Origin: Actinomycetota bacterium
Lineage (GTDB): Bacteria; Actinomycetota; Acidimicrobiia; Acidimicrobiales; Ilumatobacteraceae
Direction: 5' to 3'
NCBI GenBank assembly: GCA_017856115.1
Contig: JAFMFM010000016.1
Coordinates: forward strand, 1-37,746
Length of the DNA stretch: 37,746 nucleotides
Both the position numbers and the translations under genes were made by a program. Below the pieces are notes generated by a model that did no database searches, was not told where the DNA came from, and was given only the letters and a program-made list of their open reading frames with translations. Every line of letters starts with the position of its first letter. Position 1 is the stretch's first letter. Shown here in pieces: positions 17,110-25,036 of the stretch.

Positions 17110-17604
17110 GTGTCATCTCGAGAAATCATGACCTGGGATATCTTCGGCAGTGCGAGTCGTGAACTCGCAGTGCAGATCGCAAAGTCCGGCTACGAACCCG
17201 ACATCATCCTGGCCATCGCCCGCGGCGGGTTGCTCGCCGCCGGAGCGCTCGGCTATGCGCTCTCGGTGAAGAATACCTACACGCTGAACGTGGAGTTCTA
17301 TACCGGTGTCAACGAACGGTTGGCCATTCCCATCATGCTCCCGCCCGTTCCGTCAATGATCGATCTCAAGGACTCCCGTGTGCTCATCGTCGACGACGTT
17401 GCCGACACTGGCCACACGCTGAAACTCGTGAACGATTTTTGTGCCGGCCAGGTGAAGGAGTCGCGAATCGCCGTGTTGTATGAGAAGTCGGCGTCGATCG
17501 TGAAGTGCGATTACGTGTGGAAACGAACCGACGAATGGATCAACTTCCCCTGGAGCGACAAGGATCCCGTGGCCAAGCGCGAATGGAGCGTGAAGGACGC
17601 CTGA
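17110..17604 (+). CDS. type I phosphoribosyltransferase (purine PRTase-like)
   Basis: 164 residues. The PRPP-binding motif VLIVDDVADTGHTL is at about residues 90-103, the PPi loop region is AIARGGLLAAG, and EWINFPWSDKDPV near the C-terminus resembles the 'WivFPWe' end of xanthine/guanine/hypoxanthine phosphoribosyltransferases in archaea and actinobacteria. It probably salvages a purine base with PRPP, but the hood residues that would fix the base cannot be assigned. It has its own promoter and SD, and ends before a hairpin shared with the convergent SBP gene. Confidence 0.85.
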   Translation: MSSREIMTWDIFGSASRELAVQIAKSGYEPDIILAIARGGLLAAGALGYALSVKNTYTLNVEFYTGVNERLAIPIMLPPVPSMIDLKDSRVLIVDDVADTGHTLKLVNDFCAGQVKESRIAVLYEKSASIVKCDYVWKRTDEWINFPWSDKDPVAKREWSVKDA

Positions 17605-17609
17605 GCGTG

Positions 17610-17631
17610 CCGCGCACCGTGGAATGCGCGG
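17610..17631. terminator. hairpin between convergent genes (PRTase and SBP)
   Basis: CCGCGCA (17610-17616), loop CCGTGGAA, TGCGCGG (17625-17631) form a seven-pair perfect stem six bases after the PRTase stop and 13 bases from the SBP stop. There is no T-run on either side, so termination would need to be U-tract independent or Rho-assisted. Confidence 0.45.
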
Positions 17632-17644
17632 TGGCCGCCCGGCA

Positions 17645-18829
17645 TCAGGGCATCGTGATGTCGGCGTCGAGGAACTCGTTGGTCGCGATGTCGCCGGCGA
17701 CGATGTCGGGAATGGGGAGACCCTGCTCGCGCAGGATGGGAACCGCACGCGCAATGAAGTCGTCCAGACGTGGCGATTCGAAGTCGCCGAAGATCGGTGT
17801 GGTGCCGTTGCCCACGATTCCCAGTCGCTCCATGGTCGCGACGGCATAGGCGGCAAGTTCGGGGCTCTGGCTCCATGTCGTGTCGAGCCGCTCCACCACG
17901 TCGAGGATCGTCGCCACCGTTCGATCGGGTGATTCGATGAAGTCGATCTGTGCCTGCTGCATCATCGGCACCAATGCGGCAAGGCACGGCCGCAGCGGTT
18001 CGAGACGGAGTTTGTTGATCGCCAGATTCTGTGGATAGGAGGTCCATCCCGCGTCGTGCACCAGCTGGTACGCAGTGGCGACGGCACCGGACTCCAGATT
18101 GGCGTATCGGAACGGCTCGCTCGTTGCAAAACCTTGATGGGCGATGTCGTCGGTTGCCAGCATGAGCACACCCTTGTAGTTGGTGTCGACCTTGTCGGCG
18201 GGCACGACGCCCTGCGCCACGAGGTAGCGCATGTACGGGCGGTCGCCGAACACACTGATTGCACGCACTTCGGCGGCAATCTCGGCGATGGTGGAGACGC
18301 CAGGGTGCTTGGATTCATCCCAGAGGATGACTTGCGGGTTGATGGTGAGCGCATTGAACACCGCGAGTGTGGGCGCCTCGGCGTATCGAGAAAGTGCCAC
18401 GTCACTCCCGACATAACCGAGGGTGATCGTGTCATCGAGGAACATCTCCGTGACGACGGGGGATTCGATGAACGGACCACCGGCACGAACCTCCAAGTCG
18501 ATTCCGGTGTCGGTACCACGAAAGACGAGCGATCCCGTGGTGGCGCCACGCTCGGCGTCGACCACGTAGTCGTCGCCCAGCAGTTCGTAGATGCCACCGT
18601 GCTCGGTTTGGGGATACCAGTCGGTCTGGACCACCACGGGTGAGTCGCACACCGTCGCCAGTTGGCCCGCGTTGGCCGCCGAATCGGTCGCATTGGTCGT
18701 CGTGACGTTGGTCGATGGGGTGTTCTGGTCGTCAGTGTTCGTTGCGTCGGTTCCGCACGCAGCGAGCGCGCCGCCGAGAACGATGGCGATTACGGCGCGC
18801 GTGACGCGGGAGGTCAGGGGCGATGCCAT
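17645..18829 (-). CDS. ABC transporter substrate-binding lipoprotein (NMT1/THI5-like)
   Basis: 394 residues. A lipoprotein signal is present: charged N-terminus, hydrophobic core and LAAC with Cys25. It is followed by a Ser/Thr/Asn-rich linker to about residue 55. The start of the mature domain, VVQTDWYPQTEHGGIYELLG, resembles the opening DWxPNxxHxGxY strand of THI5/ThiY and other NMT1-type binding proteins. The gene is last in its operon and overlaps the permease gene by 16 bases. Substrate is not determined; a pyrimidine/thiamine precursor, nitrate or sulfonate-type ligand are all possible. Confidence 0.82.
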   Translation of the reverse strand: MASPLTSRVTRAVIAIVLGGALAACGTDATNTDDQNTPSTNVTTTNATDSAANAGQLATVCDSPVVVQTDWYPQTEHGGIYELLGDDYVVDAERGATTGSLVFRGTDTGIDLEVRAGGPFIESPVVTEMFLDDTITLGYVGSDVALSRYAEAPTLAVFNALTINPQVILWDESKHPGVSTIAEIAAEVRAISVFGDRPYMRYLVAQGVVPADKVDTNYKGVLMLATDDIAHQGFATSEPFRYANLESGAVATAYQLVHDAGWTSYPQNLAINKLRLEPLRPCLAALVPMMQQAQIDFIESPDRTVATILDVVERLDTTWSQSPELAAYAVATMERLGIVGNGTTPIFGDFESPRLDDFIARAVPILREQGLPIPDIVAGDIATNEFLDADITMP

Positions 18830-19644
18830 GGTGAGACGAGAAGCCTACGTAGCGCCGCCACTGCGAGGAAGAAACAGAGCCCGATGAGTGCAGCGATGAG
18901 CGCAGTAACGAACATTGGCCCGGATCTCGTGTCCTGGAAGAAGAACGTGATCAAGCGTCCGAGCCCCGGGGTGCCCCGAGTGAAGAAGAAATCGCCGACA
19001 ACGGCGCCGATTACTGCCAGGCCGGCGGACACCCGCAACCCCGCGAAGATGGCCGGACTGGCGGCGGGAAGCTGCAGGTGGATCAGTCGATGCCAGCGTG
19101 AGGCTCCTGCCAGGGTGAACACATCGTGCAGGGCCGTGCCAACCGATCGCATACCGAACAGCGTGTTGGATGCGATGGGGAAGAATGCGATGAGAACGGT
19201 CACGATGAGGCGCGCTGTGAACGATGCGCCGACCACCCGAACGATGATCGGCGTCAGGACGATGACCGGCGTTACCTGTACGGCGATCAGCCAGGGCCAG
19301 AGTGCGGATTCAAGCGAGCGTGAGAACGACATGGCAACACCGAGCACTACGCCGACGAGGATTGCCAACAAGAAACCGACCGCGGCGGTGCCGAGGGATA
19401 CCCACGTCGCCGAAGCGATGCGTGAGACGGTGGCTGCGTTCAGTCCGACGAACAGTTGGTGTGGCGGAGGAATGATGAGTGCGGAGCCGTCAGCGGAGGC
19501 GAAGTTGTTGTCCAGGGAGTATGCGAGCCCGTACCAACCGGCGATGACGACGCCGAACGCCGCGAGGGGTGGAGCCAGACGTGCAAGCCGGGGTGAACGG
19601 TGCGCCGATGTTCGGGGTGACGCGGGTGGTCGGATTTCGTTCAT
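18814..19644 (-). CDS. ABC transporter permease (BPD_transp_1, SsuC/TauC/ThiX type)
   Basis: 276 residues with about six hydrophobic segments, beginning at AFGVVIAGWYGLAYSL and including VGFLLAILVGVVLGVAM and the C-terminal FVTALIAALIGLCFFLAVAAL. The cytoplasmic EAA loop that docks on the ATPase is LAGASRWHRLIHLQLPAASP, with the usual Gly replaced in the LAGASR form. A single permease gene implies a homodimer. Its ATG overlaps the ATPase stop (ATGA) and its end overlaps the SBP start. Confidence 0.9.
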   Translation of the reverse strand: MNEIRPPASPRTSAHRSPRLARLAPPLAAFGVVIAGWYGLAYSLDNNFASADGSALIIPPPHQLFVGLNAATVSRIASATWVSLGTAAVGFLLAILVGVVLGVAMSFSRSLESALWPWLIAVQVTPVIVLTPIIVRVVGASFTARLIVTVLIAFFPIASNTLFGMRSVGTALHDVFTLAGASRWHRLIHLQLPAASPAIFAGLRVSAGLAVIGAVVGDFFFTRGTPGLGRLITFFFQDTRSGPMFVTALIAALIGLCFFLAVAALRRLLVSPWHRP

Positions 19645-20369
19645 GCGTCACCCGCATACCGATACAGCGATCGGGCAACGTTGCCCACGAGGGCGGCGAA
19701 TTCGGATGAATAACGCAGATGGTCGGATCGCGGGCGCGGGAAGGGAACTGCAAACTCCCCGACGATCCGCCCGGGGGCACTCGACATGACGAGTACCCGG
19801 TCGGCGAGATACACGGCCTCGTCGATGGAGTGGGTGACGAGGAGCGCCGAGAAACCCTCCGATTCGTGCAGTGCGCCGAATTCGTCGTGCAGACGATGGC
19901 GGGTGATTTGATCGAGGGCACCGAATGGTTCATCGAGAAGTAGCAGGTGGGGTCGCGCCGCCAACGAACGCACGAGGGACAGACGCATCTTCATTCCGCC
20001 CGAGAGTTCGTGTGGCCATTTGTGACGGTGCTCGAGGAGTCCGCTCACCGCCAACAGATGATCCACGATGGCGTCGTCCCCGCGTGCGAGCAGTCGGGCG
20101 TTGGAGTCCACCCGCCGCCAGGCAAGGAGCGCCGGCTCCTGGAACACGAAGCCAACGCCGGAATCCGGTCGTGCCACTTCGCCACCCGATGGTGTGAGGA
20201 GCCCCGCAACGATTCGCAGCAGGGTCGTCTTGCCGCACCCGCTGGGCCCGACGATGGCAACGATCTCGCCTGATCGGACCGTCAGCGCGACGTCCCGCAG
20301 GACACCGACCTCGCCGAATCGGTGGTGAACGTCGCGAAGTTGCGCGGCGATGCGGGTGTCTACTGCCAT
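19641..20369 (-). CDS. ABC transporter ATP-binding protein (SsuB/TauB type)
   Basis: 242 residues. Walker A GPSGCGKTT is at residues 41-49, the Q-loop is FVFQEPALLAWR, the signature is LSGGMKMRLSL, Walker B is HLLLLDEPFGALD and the switch His is in VTHSIDEAV. The DEPFGALD and SIDEAVYLADRV forms are typical of the nitrate/sulfonate/taurine/pyrimidine importers. It overlaps the upstream GDPD gene by ten bases and the permease by four. Confidence 0.93.
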   Translation of the reverse strand: MAVDTRIAAQLRDVHHRFGEVGVLRDVALTVRSGEIVAIVGPSGCGKTTLLRIVAGLLTPSGGEVARPDSGVGFVFQEPALLAWRRVDSNARLLARGDDAIVDHLLAVSGLLEHRHKWPHELSGGMKMRLSLVRSLAARPHLLLLDEPFGALDQITRHRLHDEFGALHESEGFSALLVTHSIDEAVYLADRVLVMSSAPGRIVGEFAVPFPRPRSDHLRYSSEFAALVGNVARSLYRYAGDA

Positions 20370-21130
20370 TGTCCGCGCGATTGGATGACGTCACGGAGGG
20401 TCGTGACTCGGTCGGTCATGATTCCGTCGACTCCGAGATCGAGCAGTCGCGTCATCTCGTCCGGGTCATCGATGGTCCACACGTGCACCTGCAAACCGGC
20501 GGCGTGTGCCCCGTCGACGAACGACGGTGTGACGATCGGTAGGGGCCCCTGCCTGACGGGAACCTGTGCCGCCAGTGGCGTTACCTCGCCACGGAATCGA
20601 ACCGAACGTCGCACCCAGGTGCCAAGACGGACCTTCGCGACATCGCGGGGCCCCATCGACGTGCACACCTTCGTGCCATAGCGCCGTCGAACGGCGTCGA
20701 GTCGCGCATCGCTGAAGGATCCGATGCAAACACGATCGAACACGTCGCCAGCGTCGAGACGGGCCAAGAGATGCGGCAATGCGTGATCGCTCTTGCAGTC
20801 GATGTTGAATCGAGCCTCGGGCCAGGAAGCCAGGAGTTCATCGAGCCGCGGGATGGGCTCACGGTCCGCCACTCGCGCGGTTTCCACCTCGGCTGCAGTC
20901 ATCTCCCGGATGACTCCGGGACGGCCGCAGGTTCGCTGCAGGTCGGGGTCGTGGAAGGCAAAGAGCACGCCGTCGCTCGACGCGTGTACGTCGGTCTCCA
21001 TGTAGCGATAGCCGAGTCGATACGCGTGGGCGAATGCCGGCAGGGTGTTTTCTGGGTGCTCGCTGGCCCCGCCCTGGTGGGCGAACGCGATCGGTCGTGG
21101 GCCGTCCAAGAACGGGTGGGTGACGTTCAT
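20360..21130 (-). CDS. glycerophosphodiester phosphodiesterase
   Basis: 256 residues with the GDPD TIM-barrel signatures: IAFAHQGGASEHPENT (the usual HRG reads HQG), YMETDVH with metal-binding Glu/Asp, FAFHDPDL, FNIDCKSD, and a C-terminal VHVWTIDDPDEM. It would hydrolyse glycerophosphodiesters to sn-glycerol-3-phosphate and an alcohol. There is no signal peptide, so it is probably cytoplasmic. It is the first gene of an overlapping four-gene operon with the ABC transporter. The HRG to HQG change may affect activity or specificity. Confidence 0.88.
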   Translation of the reverse strand: MNVTHPFLDGPRPIAFAHQGGASEHPENTLPAFAHAYRLGYRYMETDVHASSDGVLFAFHDPDLQRTCGRPGVIREMTAAEVETARVADREPIPRLDELLASWPEARFNIDCKSDHALPHLLARLDAGDVFDRVCIGSFSDARLDAVRRRYGTKVCTSMGPRDVAKVRLGTWVRRSVRFRGEVTPLAAQVPVRQGPLPIVTPSFVDGAHAAGLQVHVWTIDDPDEMTRLLDLGVDGIMTDRVTTLRDVIQSRGQWQ

Positions 21131-21163
21131 GTCGTGACCTGCTCGTCCACCCGGGTGACTGCG

Positions 21164-21169
21164 GTTATA
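21164..21169 (-). promoter_or_regulatory. candidate -10 of the GDPD/ABC operon
   Basis: TATAAC on the minus strand overlaps the stop codon of the acyl-CoA ligase gene and gives a leader of about 27 nt before the GDPD ATG. A 10-bp palindrome CACCCGGGTG (21148-21157) lies at the predicted RNA start and might be an operator. Weak evidence. Confidence 0.35.
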
Positions 21170-22718
21170 TGGAACGTCCGGCGTTCTGCCAGTACTCGTC
21201 CTTCAAGAGTCGTTTGTAGAGCTTGCCGGTCGGGTGACGGGGTAGGTCGGGTCGGAAGTCCACCGTTCGCGGACACTTCACGTCGGCCAACTGCGACCGG
21301 CAGAACGCGATCAGTTCCTTTCCGAGGGCCGCCGCCTCTTCGGAGCTCGCAGGCATGGCGACGGGTTGCACGACGGCCTTGACTTCCTCGCCGAATTCCT
21401 CGTTGGGCACGCCGAACACTGCGACGTCGACCACCTTCGGGTGATTGATTAGTACGTTCTCGGCTTCCTGCGGATAGATGTTGACGCCGCCGGAAATGAT
21501 CATGAACGCCTTGCGATCGGTGAGGTACAGGAATTTGTCGTCGTCCACGTAGCCGATGTCACCGAGCGTGCTCCAGCCCCGTCCTTTCGGGTCGCGCGAC
21601 GATTTCGTCTTCTCGGGATCGTTGTGATATTCAAACACCGCGGGCGATTCGAAGAAGACGGTTCCGGTTTCGCCGGAGGGGAGTTCGTTTCCCTCCTCGT
21701 CGAGGATGTGCAGAATGCCGGAGATGGCCTGGCCGACGGTGCCGGGATGTGCGAGCCACTGCTCGGAGTTGCAATAGACGAACCCGTTGCCCTCCGTTCC
21801 GGCGTAGTACTCGTGGATGATCGGGCCCCACCACTCGATCATCTTTCGCTTGACCTCGATGGGGCATGGAGCCGCAGCATGAATCACGGTCTTCAGCGTC
21901 GACACGTCGTGGGCGAGGCGCTGTTGGTCGGTCAACTTCAGCATCCGCACGAACATGGTGGGTACCACCTGCGAGTGCGTGATCCCGTGGTTCGGGATGC
22001 ACGCCAGATATTCCTCGGCGTCGAAATGCTCCATGATGACCGTAGTGCCACCCAGGCGATGCACCGCCATGTTGAAGCGCAGTGGCGCTGCGTGGTACAG
22101 CGGAGCGGGTGACAGGTACTTCGTGTTGCCATCGAAACCGAACACGAACTGTGCCAACATCAACAAACTCGGTGGAGTGCCCAGTGGTTCGGGCTTGTAG
22201 ACGAACGCGACACCCTTTGGTCGCCCCGTGGTGCCGCTCGAGTACAGCATGTCGGTGCCCTCGAATCGCTCGGACAGTGGTTCGCTCGATTGGGCGTCGA
22301 CCGCACCCTCGTACGCGTCGTAGTGGGACGTGGTCCCGTCGACCATGTAGCGCGCCACCACGTTGGGAGTCGTCGGCACGACGGCATCGGCCTGATCGGC
22401 CTTGTACTTGGAGGTGATGAACACCTTCGCGCTGCAGTCGTTGATGATGTAGGAGAGTTCATCGGTCGTGAGGCGACTCGAGCAGCAGGTGTACACCAGT
22501 CCTGCGTAGTGGCATCCCCACACCATCTCGAAGAATCTCGGGTGGTTCTCCAGGCAGATGGCCACATGGTCTCCGGGTTTCAGTCCGTGACTGGCCATCA
22601 GATTGCTGACTCGGTTGGCTCCCTCATCCAGCTGGCGGTAGGTGAGTGTCGCGCCGGAGCCGGCCATCACGACGGCGAGTTGGTCGGGGGTGGTTTCGGC
22701 AACTTTTCCGGGGAACAT
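21165..22718 (-). CDS. acyl-CoA synthetase (AMP-binding superfamily)
   Basis: 517 residues. Adenylate-forming core motifs are all present: A3 YSSGTTGRPKGVA, A5 YYAGTEGNGF, A7/A8 STLGDIGYVDDDKFLYLTDR with GGVNIYPQE, and A10 PRHPTGKLYKR with the catalytic Lys. It activates a carboxylic acid, probably a fatty or related acid, to acyl-CoA. ATG 22718 gives the family-like N-terminus MFPGKVAETTPDQ; a longer reading to 22754 would cross the divergent promoter. Divergent from an acyl-CoA dehydrogenase, so a shared acyl-CoA degradation role is likely. Confidence 0.92.
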   Translation of the reverse strand: MFPGKVAETTPDQLAVVMAGSGATLTYRQLDEGANRVSNLMASHGLKPGDHVAICLENHPRFFEMVWGCHYAGLVYTCCSSRLTTDELSYIINDCSAKVFITSKYKADQADAVVPTTPNVVARYMVDGTTSHYDAYEGAVDAQSSEPLSERFEGTDMLYSSGTTGRPKGVAFVYKPEPLGTPPSLLMLAQFVFGFDGNTKYLSPAPLYHAAPLRFNMAVHRLGGTTVIMEHFDAEEYLACIPNHGITHSQVVPTMFVRMLKLTDQQRLAHDVSTLKTVIHAAAPCPIEVKRKMIEWWGPIIHEYYAGTEGNGFVYCNSEQWLAHPGTVGQAISGILHILDEEGNELPSGETGTVFFESPAVFEYHNDPEKTKSSRDPKGRGWSTLGDIGYVDDDKFLYLTDRKAFMIISGGVNIYPQEAENVLINHPKVVDVAVFGVPNEEFGEEVKAVVQPVAMPASSEEAAALGKELIAFCRSQLADVKCPRTVDFRPDLPRHPTGKLYKRLLKDEYWQNAGRSI

Positions 22719-22756
22719 GATGACACCGAAGGTAGCGCAGCCACTACCCTCCAACT
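22719..22756. promoter_or_regulatory. divergent promoters between acyl-CoA ligase and dehydrogenase
   Basis: In 38 bp: minus-strand TACCTT (22734-22729) ten bases before the ligase ATG and plus-strand TACCCT (22745-22750) six bases before the dehydrogenase ATG. ATGACA at 22720-22725 is a five-of-six match to a -35 for the plus promoter with a long 19-bp spacer, and lies at the ligase start codon. The two genes cannot easily be transcribed independently. Confidence 0.5.
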
Positions 22757-23965
22757 ATGTCCGTAAACGCAGTGCCCACCTCAGCCGACGAAAAACACGT
22801 CATCGACCTCGTGGAAGAACTCCTCCACGACCTGCCCCCAACCTCCACCGACCCCGTCACCTTCCTGGGTGCTCAATTCGACCGCGGGTTGGCGTGGGTG
22901 AATTTTCCGGTGGGACACGGGGGCCTCGGGCTGTCGCCCAAGTATCAACGCATCGTCAACGAGCGGGTTGCCGCCGCAGGTGGACCGAATGCGTACTATC
23001 GCAATCCGATCGGATACGGCATGTGCGGACCCACCGTGGTGGAGTGGGGTAGCGAGGAGCAGAAGCGGCGATACCTGCGTCCACTCTTCACCGGCGAGGA
23101 AGTGTGGTGTCAGTTGTTCTCCGAGCCCGGCTCGGGATCGGACTTTGCCGGACTGAGCGGCAAGGCCGTGCTCGATGGGGACGAGTGGATCGTGAACGCG
23201 CAGAAGGTGTGGACCACGCTGGCGCACGTGTCGAAGTTCGGACTGCTCGTCGTACGCACCGATCCCGAGGCGGTCAAGCATGCGGGATTGACGGCGATGG
23301 TGGTGGACATGCACGCCCAGGGTGTAGAGACACGTCCGCTGCGCCAGATGACGGGCGAGGCCGAATTCAACGAGGTGTTCTTCACCGATGCCCGCGTTCC
23401 GGTTGCCGAGACACTCGGCAAGCCTGGTGATGGATGGCGGGTGTCGCTGACCACGTTGATGAACGAGCGTGTCGCAATCGGCGGCGTCATCCCACCGAAG
23501 GCATCCGGTCCGATTCGTGAGGCGCTCAGGTTGTGGGAGGCGTTGTCACCCGAACGTCAATCGGCGGCGACGCGCGACGACCTCATGCGTTTGTGGATTC
23601 GAGCCGAGGTGTTGCGACTCACCAACATTCGTGCCGGCCAGATGCGGAAGGTTGGCGCCCCGGGACCAGAGGGTTCGATCGGCAAGATGGCGAGTGCGGA
23701 TCTCAACAAGGACACCTACGCCTTCTGCGTGGGGTTGATGGGTGCCGAGGGAATGTTGTACGGCGACTACTCGATGGTGCGCCCGAACACGGCCATGGGT
23801 CCCACCGACGCGCTGCAGAAGTCCTTCCTGCGCAGTCGTGCCAACAGCATCGAAGGCGGGACCAGCGAAGTGATGCGCAACATCCTTGGTGAACGAGTAC
23901 TTGGTTTGCCCGGTGACGCCCGAGTCGATCGGGACAAGCCGTGGAGTCAGGTGCCGCGAAACTAG
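22757..23965 (+). CDS. acyl-CoA dehydrogenase
   Basis: 402 residues with the acyl-CoA dehydrogenase fold: an N-terminal helical domain (PVTFLGAQFDRGLAWVNFP), a middle beta domain with CQLFSEPGSGSDFAGL and the FAD-contacting VNAQKVWTTLAH, and a C-terminal helical domain ending SIEGGTSEVMRNILGERVLGLP, where the EGGTSE loop replaces the common YEGTSE. It oxidises an acyl-CoA to the 2-enoyl-CoA with FAD. The substrate chain length is unknown. Leaderless start likely (TACCCT six bases upstream). Convergent with ispH, five bases apart. Confidence 0.92.
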   Translation: MSVNAVPTSADEKHVIDLVEELLHDLPPTSTDPVTFLGAQFDRGLAWVNFPVGHGGLGLSPKYQRIVNERVAAAGGPNAYYRNPIGYGMCGPTVVEWGSEEQKRRYLRPLFTGEEVWCQLFSEPGSGSDFAGLSGKAVLDGDEWIVNAQKVWTTLAHVSKFGLLVVRTDPEAVKHAGLTAMVVDMHAQGVETRPLRQMTGEAEFNEVFFTDARVPVAETLGKPGDGWRVSLTTLMNERVAIGGVIPPKASGPIREALRLWEALSPERQSAATRDDLMRLWIRAEVLRLTNIRAGQMRKVGAPGPEGSIGKMASADLNKDTYAFCVGLMGAEGMLYGDYSMVRPNTAMGPTDALQKSFLRSRANSIEGGTSEVMRNILGERVLGLPGDARVDRDKPWSQVPRN

Positions 23966-23970
23966 CGGAG

Positions 23971-25008
23971 CTACGCGTTGGCGAGCGCGGCCAGAACGGC
24001 GCTCGCACTGATACTTCGGTCGTCGTAGGTGCGTCGCGAATCGATCGCACCACCCAACATGGTGGTGATGGCGGTCTCCATGGCGCTCTGCAGCTCGCGA
24101 ATGTGCCGGGGTGGCGGGAAGTATTCGTCCTCCTCGGTGGCGCGAACCTGTGTGAATCCACCCGCGGGCGCGAGGCGTTCGATGACCGCAACCACGAGTT
24201 CTTCCGGGGCCGATGCCCCTGCCGTCACACCGATGGTTCCGTGCAGATCGTCGGGGAGTTCGGTCGCCTCGTTCACGCGCACGACGCGCGGACAGCCGAT
24301 CTCACGAGCGAGTCGCTCCAAGGCGAGCGTGTTGCTGGAATTGGCGCTACCGATGACCACCATTGCGTCGACATCGCCGGCAATCTTGGTGAGTGACGCC
24401 TGCCGATTGGTGGTGGCAAAACACAGATCGCTACGGCCAGGGGTCCAGACGGCCGGAAAGCGAGCCTTCACGGCCGTGGCAACACCCTCCCATTCGCGAT
24501 GTGACAACGTGGTTTGGGCGAGGAGAGCAACGGGTTCGGTGAATTCGGGGAGTGCGGCCACCTCGTCGAGGGTCTCCACCCGCGTGATGGCATCCGGTGC
24601 AACGGCCATCGTGCCGACGGCTTCTTCGTGGCCCTCGTGTCCCACGTAGACGATGTGGAAGCCCTTGCCGGCTCGCGTGCGCACCTCGTGGTGCACTTTG
24701 GTGACGAGTGGGCAGACGGAGTCGACCATGTAGCTGCCGCGACTGCGGGCATCCGCAACGACCGCGGGCGCCGAACCGTGTGCGGACAACATGATCGGAC
24801 GTCCCACCGGAACCTCGCTGACGTCGTCGACGAATACCACACCGCGTTCGGTGAACCGATTCACGACGATTCGGTTGTGGACGATCTCGTGGTAGCAGTA
24901 CACCGGTGCGTCGAACGTGCGCACCATCCACGCCAATGCCTTGATGGCCATTTCCACACCCGCGCAAAAACCGCGGGGAGCAGCAAGCAGTACGTTGTCC
25001 ACGGTCAT
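23971..25008 (-). CDS. ispH: 4-hydroxy-3-methylbut-2-enyl diphosphate reductase
   Basis: 345 residues, last enzyme of the MEP isoprenoid pathway. The three Fe-S cluster cysteines are Cys15 in PRGFCAGV, Cys99 in VDSVCPLV and Cys196 in DLCFATTNRQ; substrate-binding His residues lie in CYHEIVHN and SAHG, and the general acid region is VGHEGHEEAVGT. Electron donor is probably a ferredoxin/flavodoxin. Its position next to der is a common actinobacterial and Firmicute arrangement, but the cmk gene usually found nearby is missing from this window. Divergent from der over 28 bp. Confidence 0.95.
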   Translation of the reverse strand: MTVDNVLLAAPRGFCAGVEMAIKALAWMVRTFDAPVYCYHEIVHNRIVVNRFTERGVVFVDDVSEVPVGRPIMLSAHGSAPAVVADARSRGSYMVDSVCPLVTKVHHEVRTRAGKGFHIVYVGHEGHEEAVGTMAVAPDAITRVETLDEVAALPEFTEPVALLAQTTLSHREWEGVATAVKARFPAVWTPGRSDLCFATTNRQASLTKIAGDVDAMVVIGSANSSNTLALERLAREIGCPRVVRVNEATELPDDLHGTIGVTAGASAPEELVVAVIERLAPAGGFTQVRATEEDEYFPPPRHIRELQSAMETAITTMLGGAIDSRRTYDDRSISASAVLAALANA

Positions 25009-25019
25009 GCGACATCACC

Positions 25020-25029
25020 ACGGTACCGT
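25020..25029. promoter_or_regulatory. palindromic bidirectional -10 element between ispH and der
   Basis: ACGGTACCGT is a perfect 10-bp palindrome. Read on the plus strand TACCGT (25024-25029) ends seven bases before the der GTG; on the minus strand TACCGT (25025-25020) ends eleven bases before the ispH ATG. The two hexamers share one TA step, so a single opened site could serve both directions. The promoter activity is inferred. Confidence 0.6.
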
Positions 25030-25036
25030 TAACGAA

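Noticed and set aside
22719-22754. Longer N-terminus for the acyl-CoA ligase
   Set aside because: It would cover the promoter region of the divergent gene and adds residues without family support.
24917-25036. Longer der start reaching into ispH
   Set aside because: The extra 40 residues are antisense to ispH and absent from the family; GTG 25037 has a well-placed -10 element.
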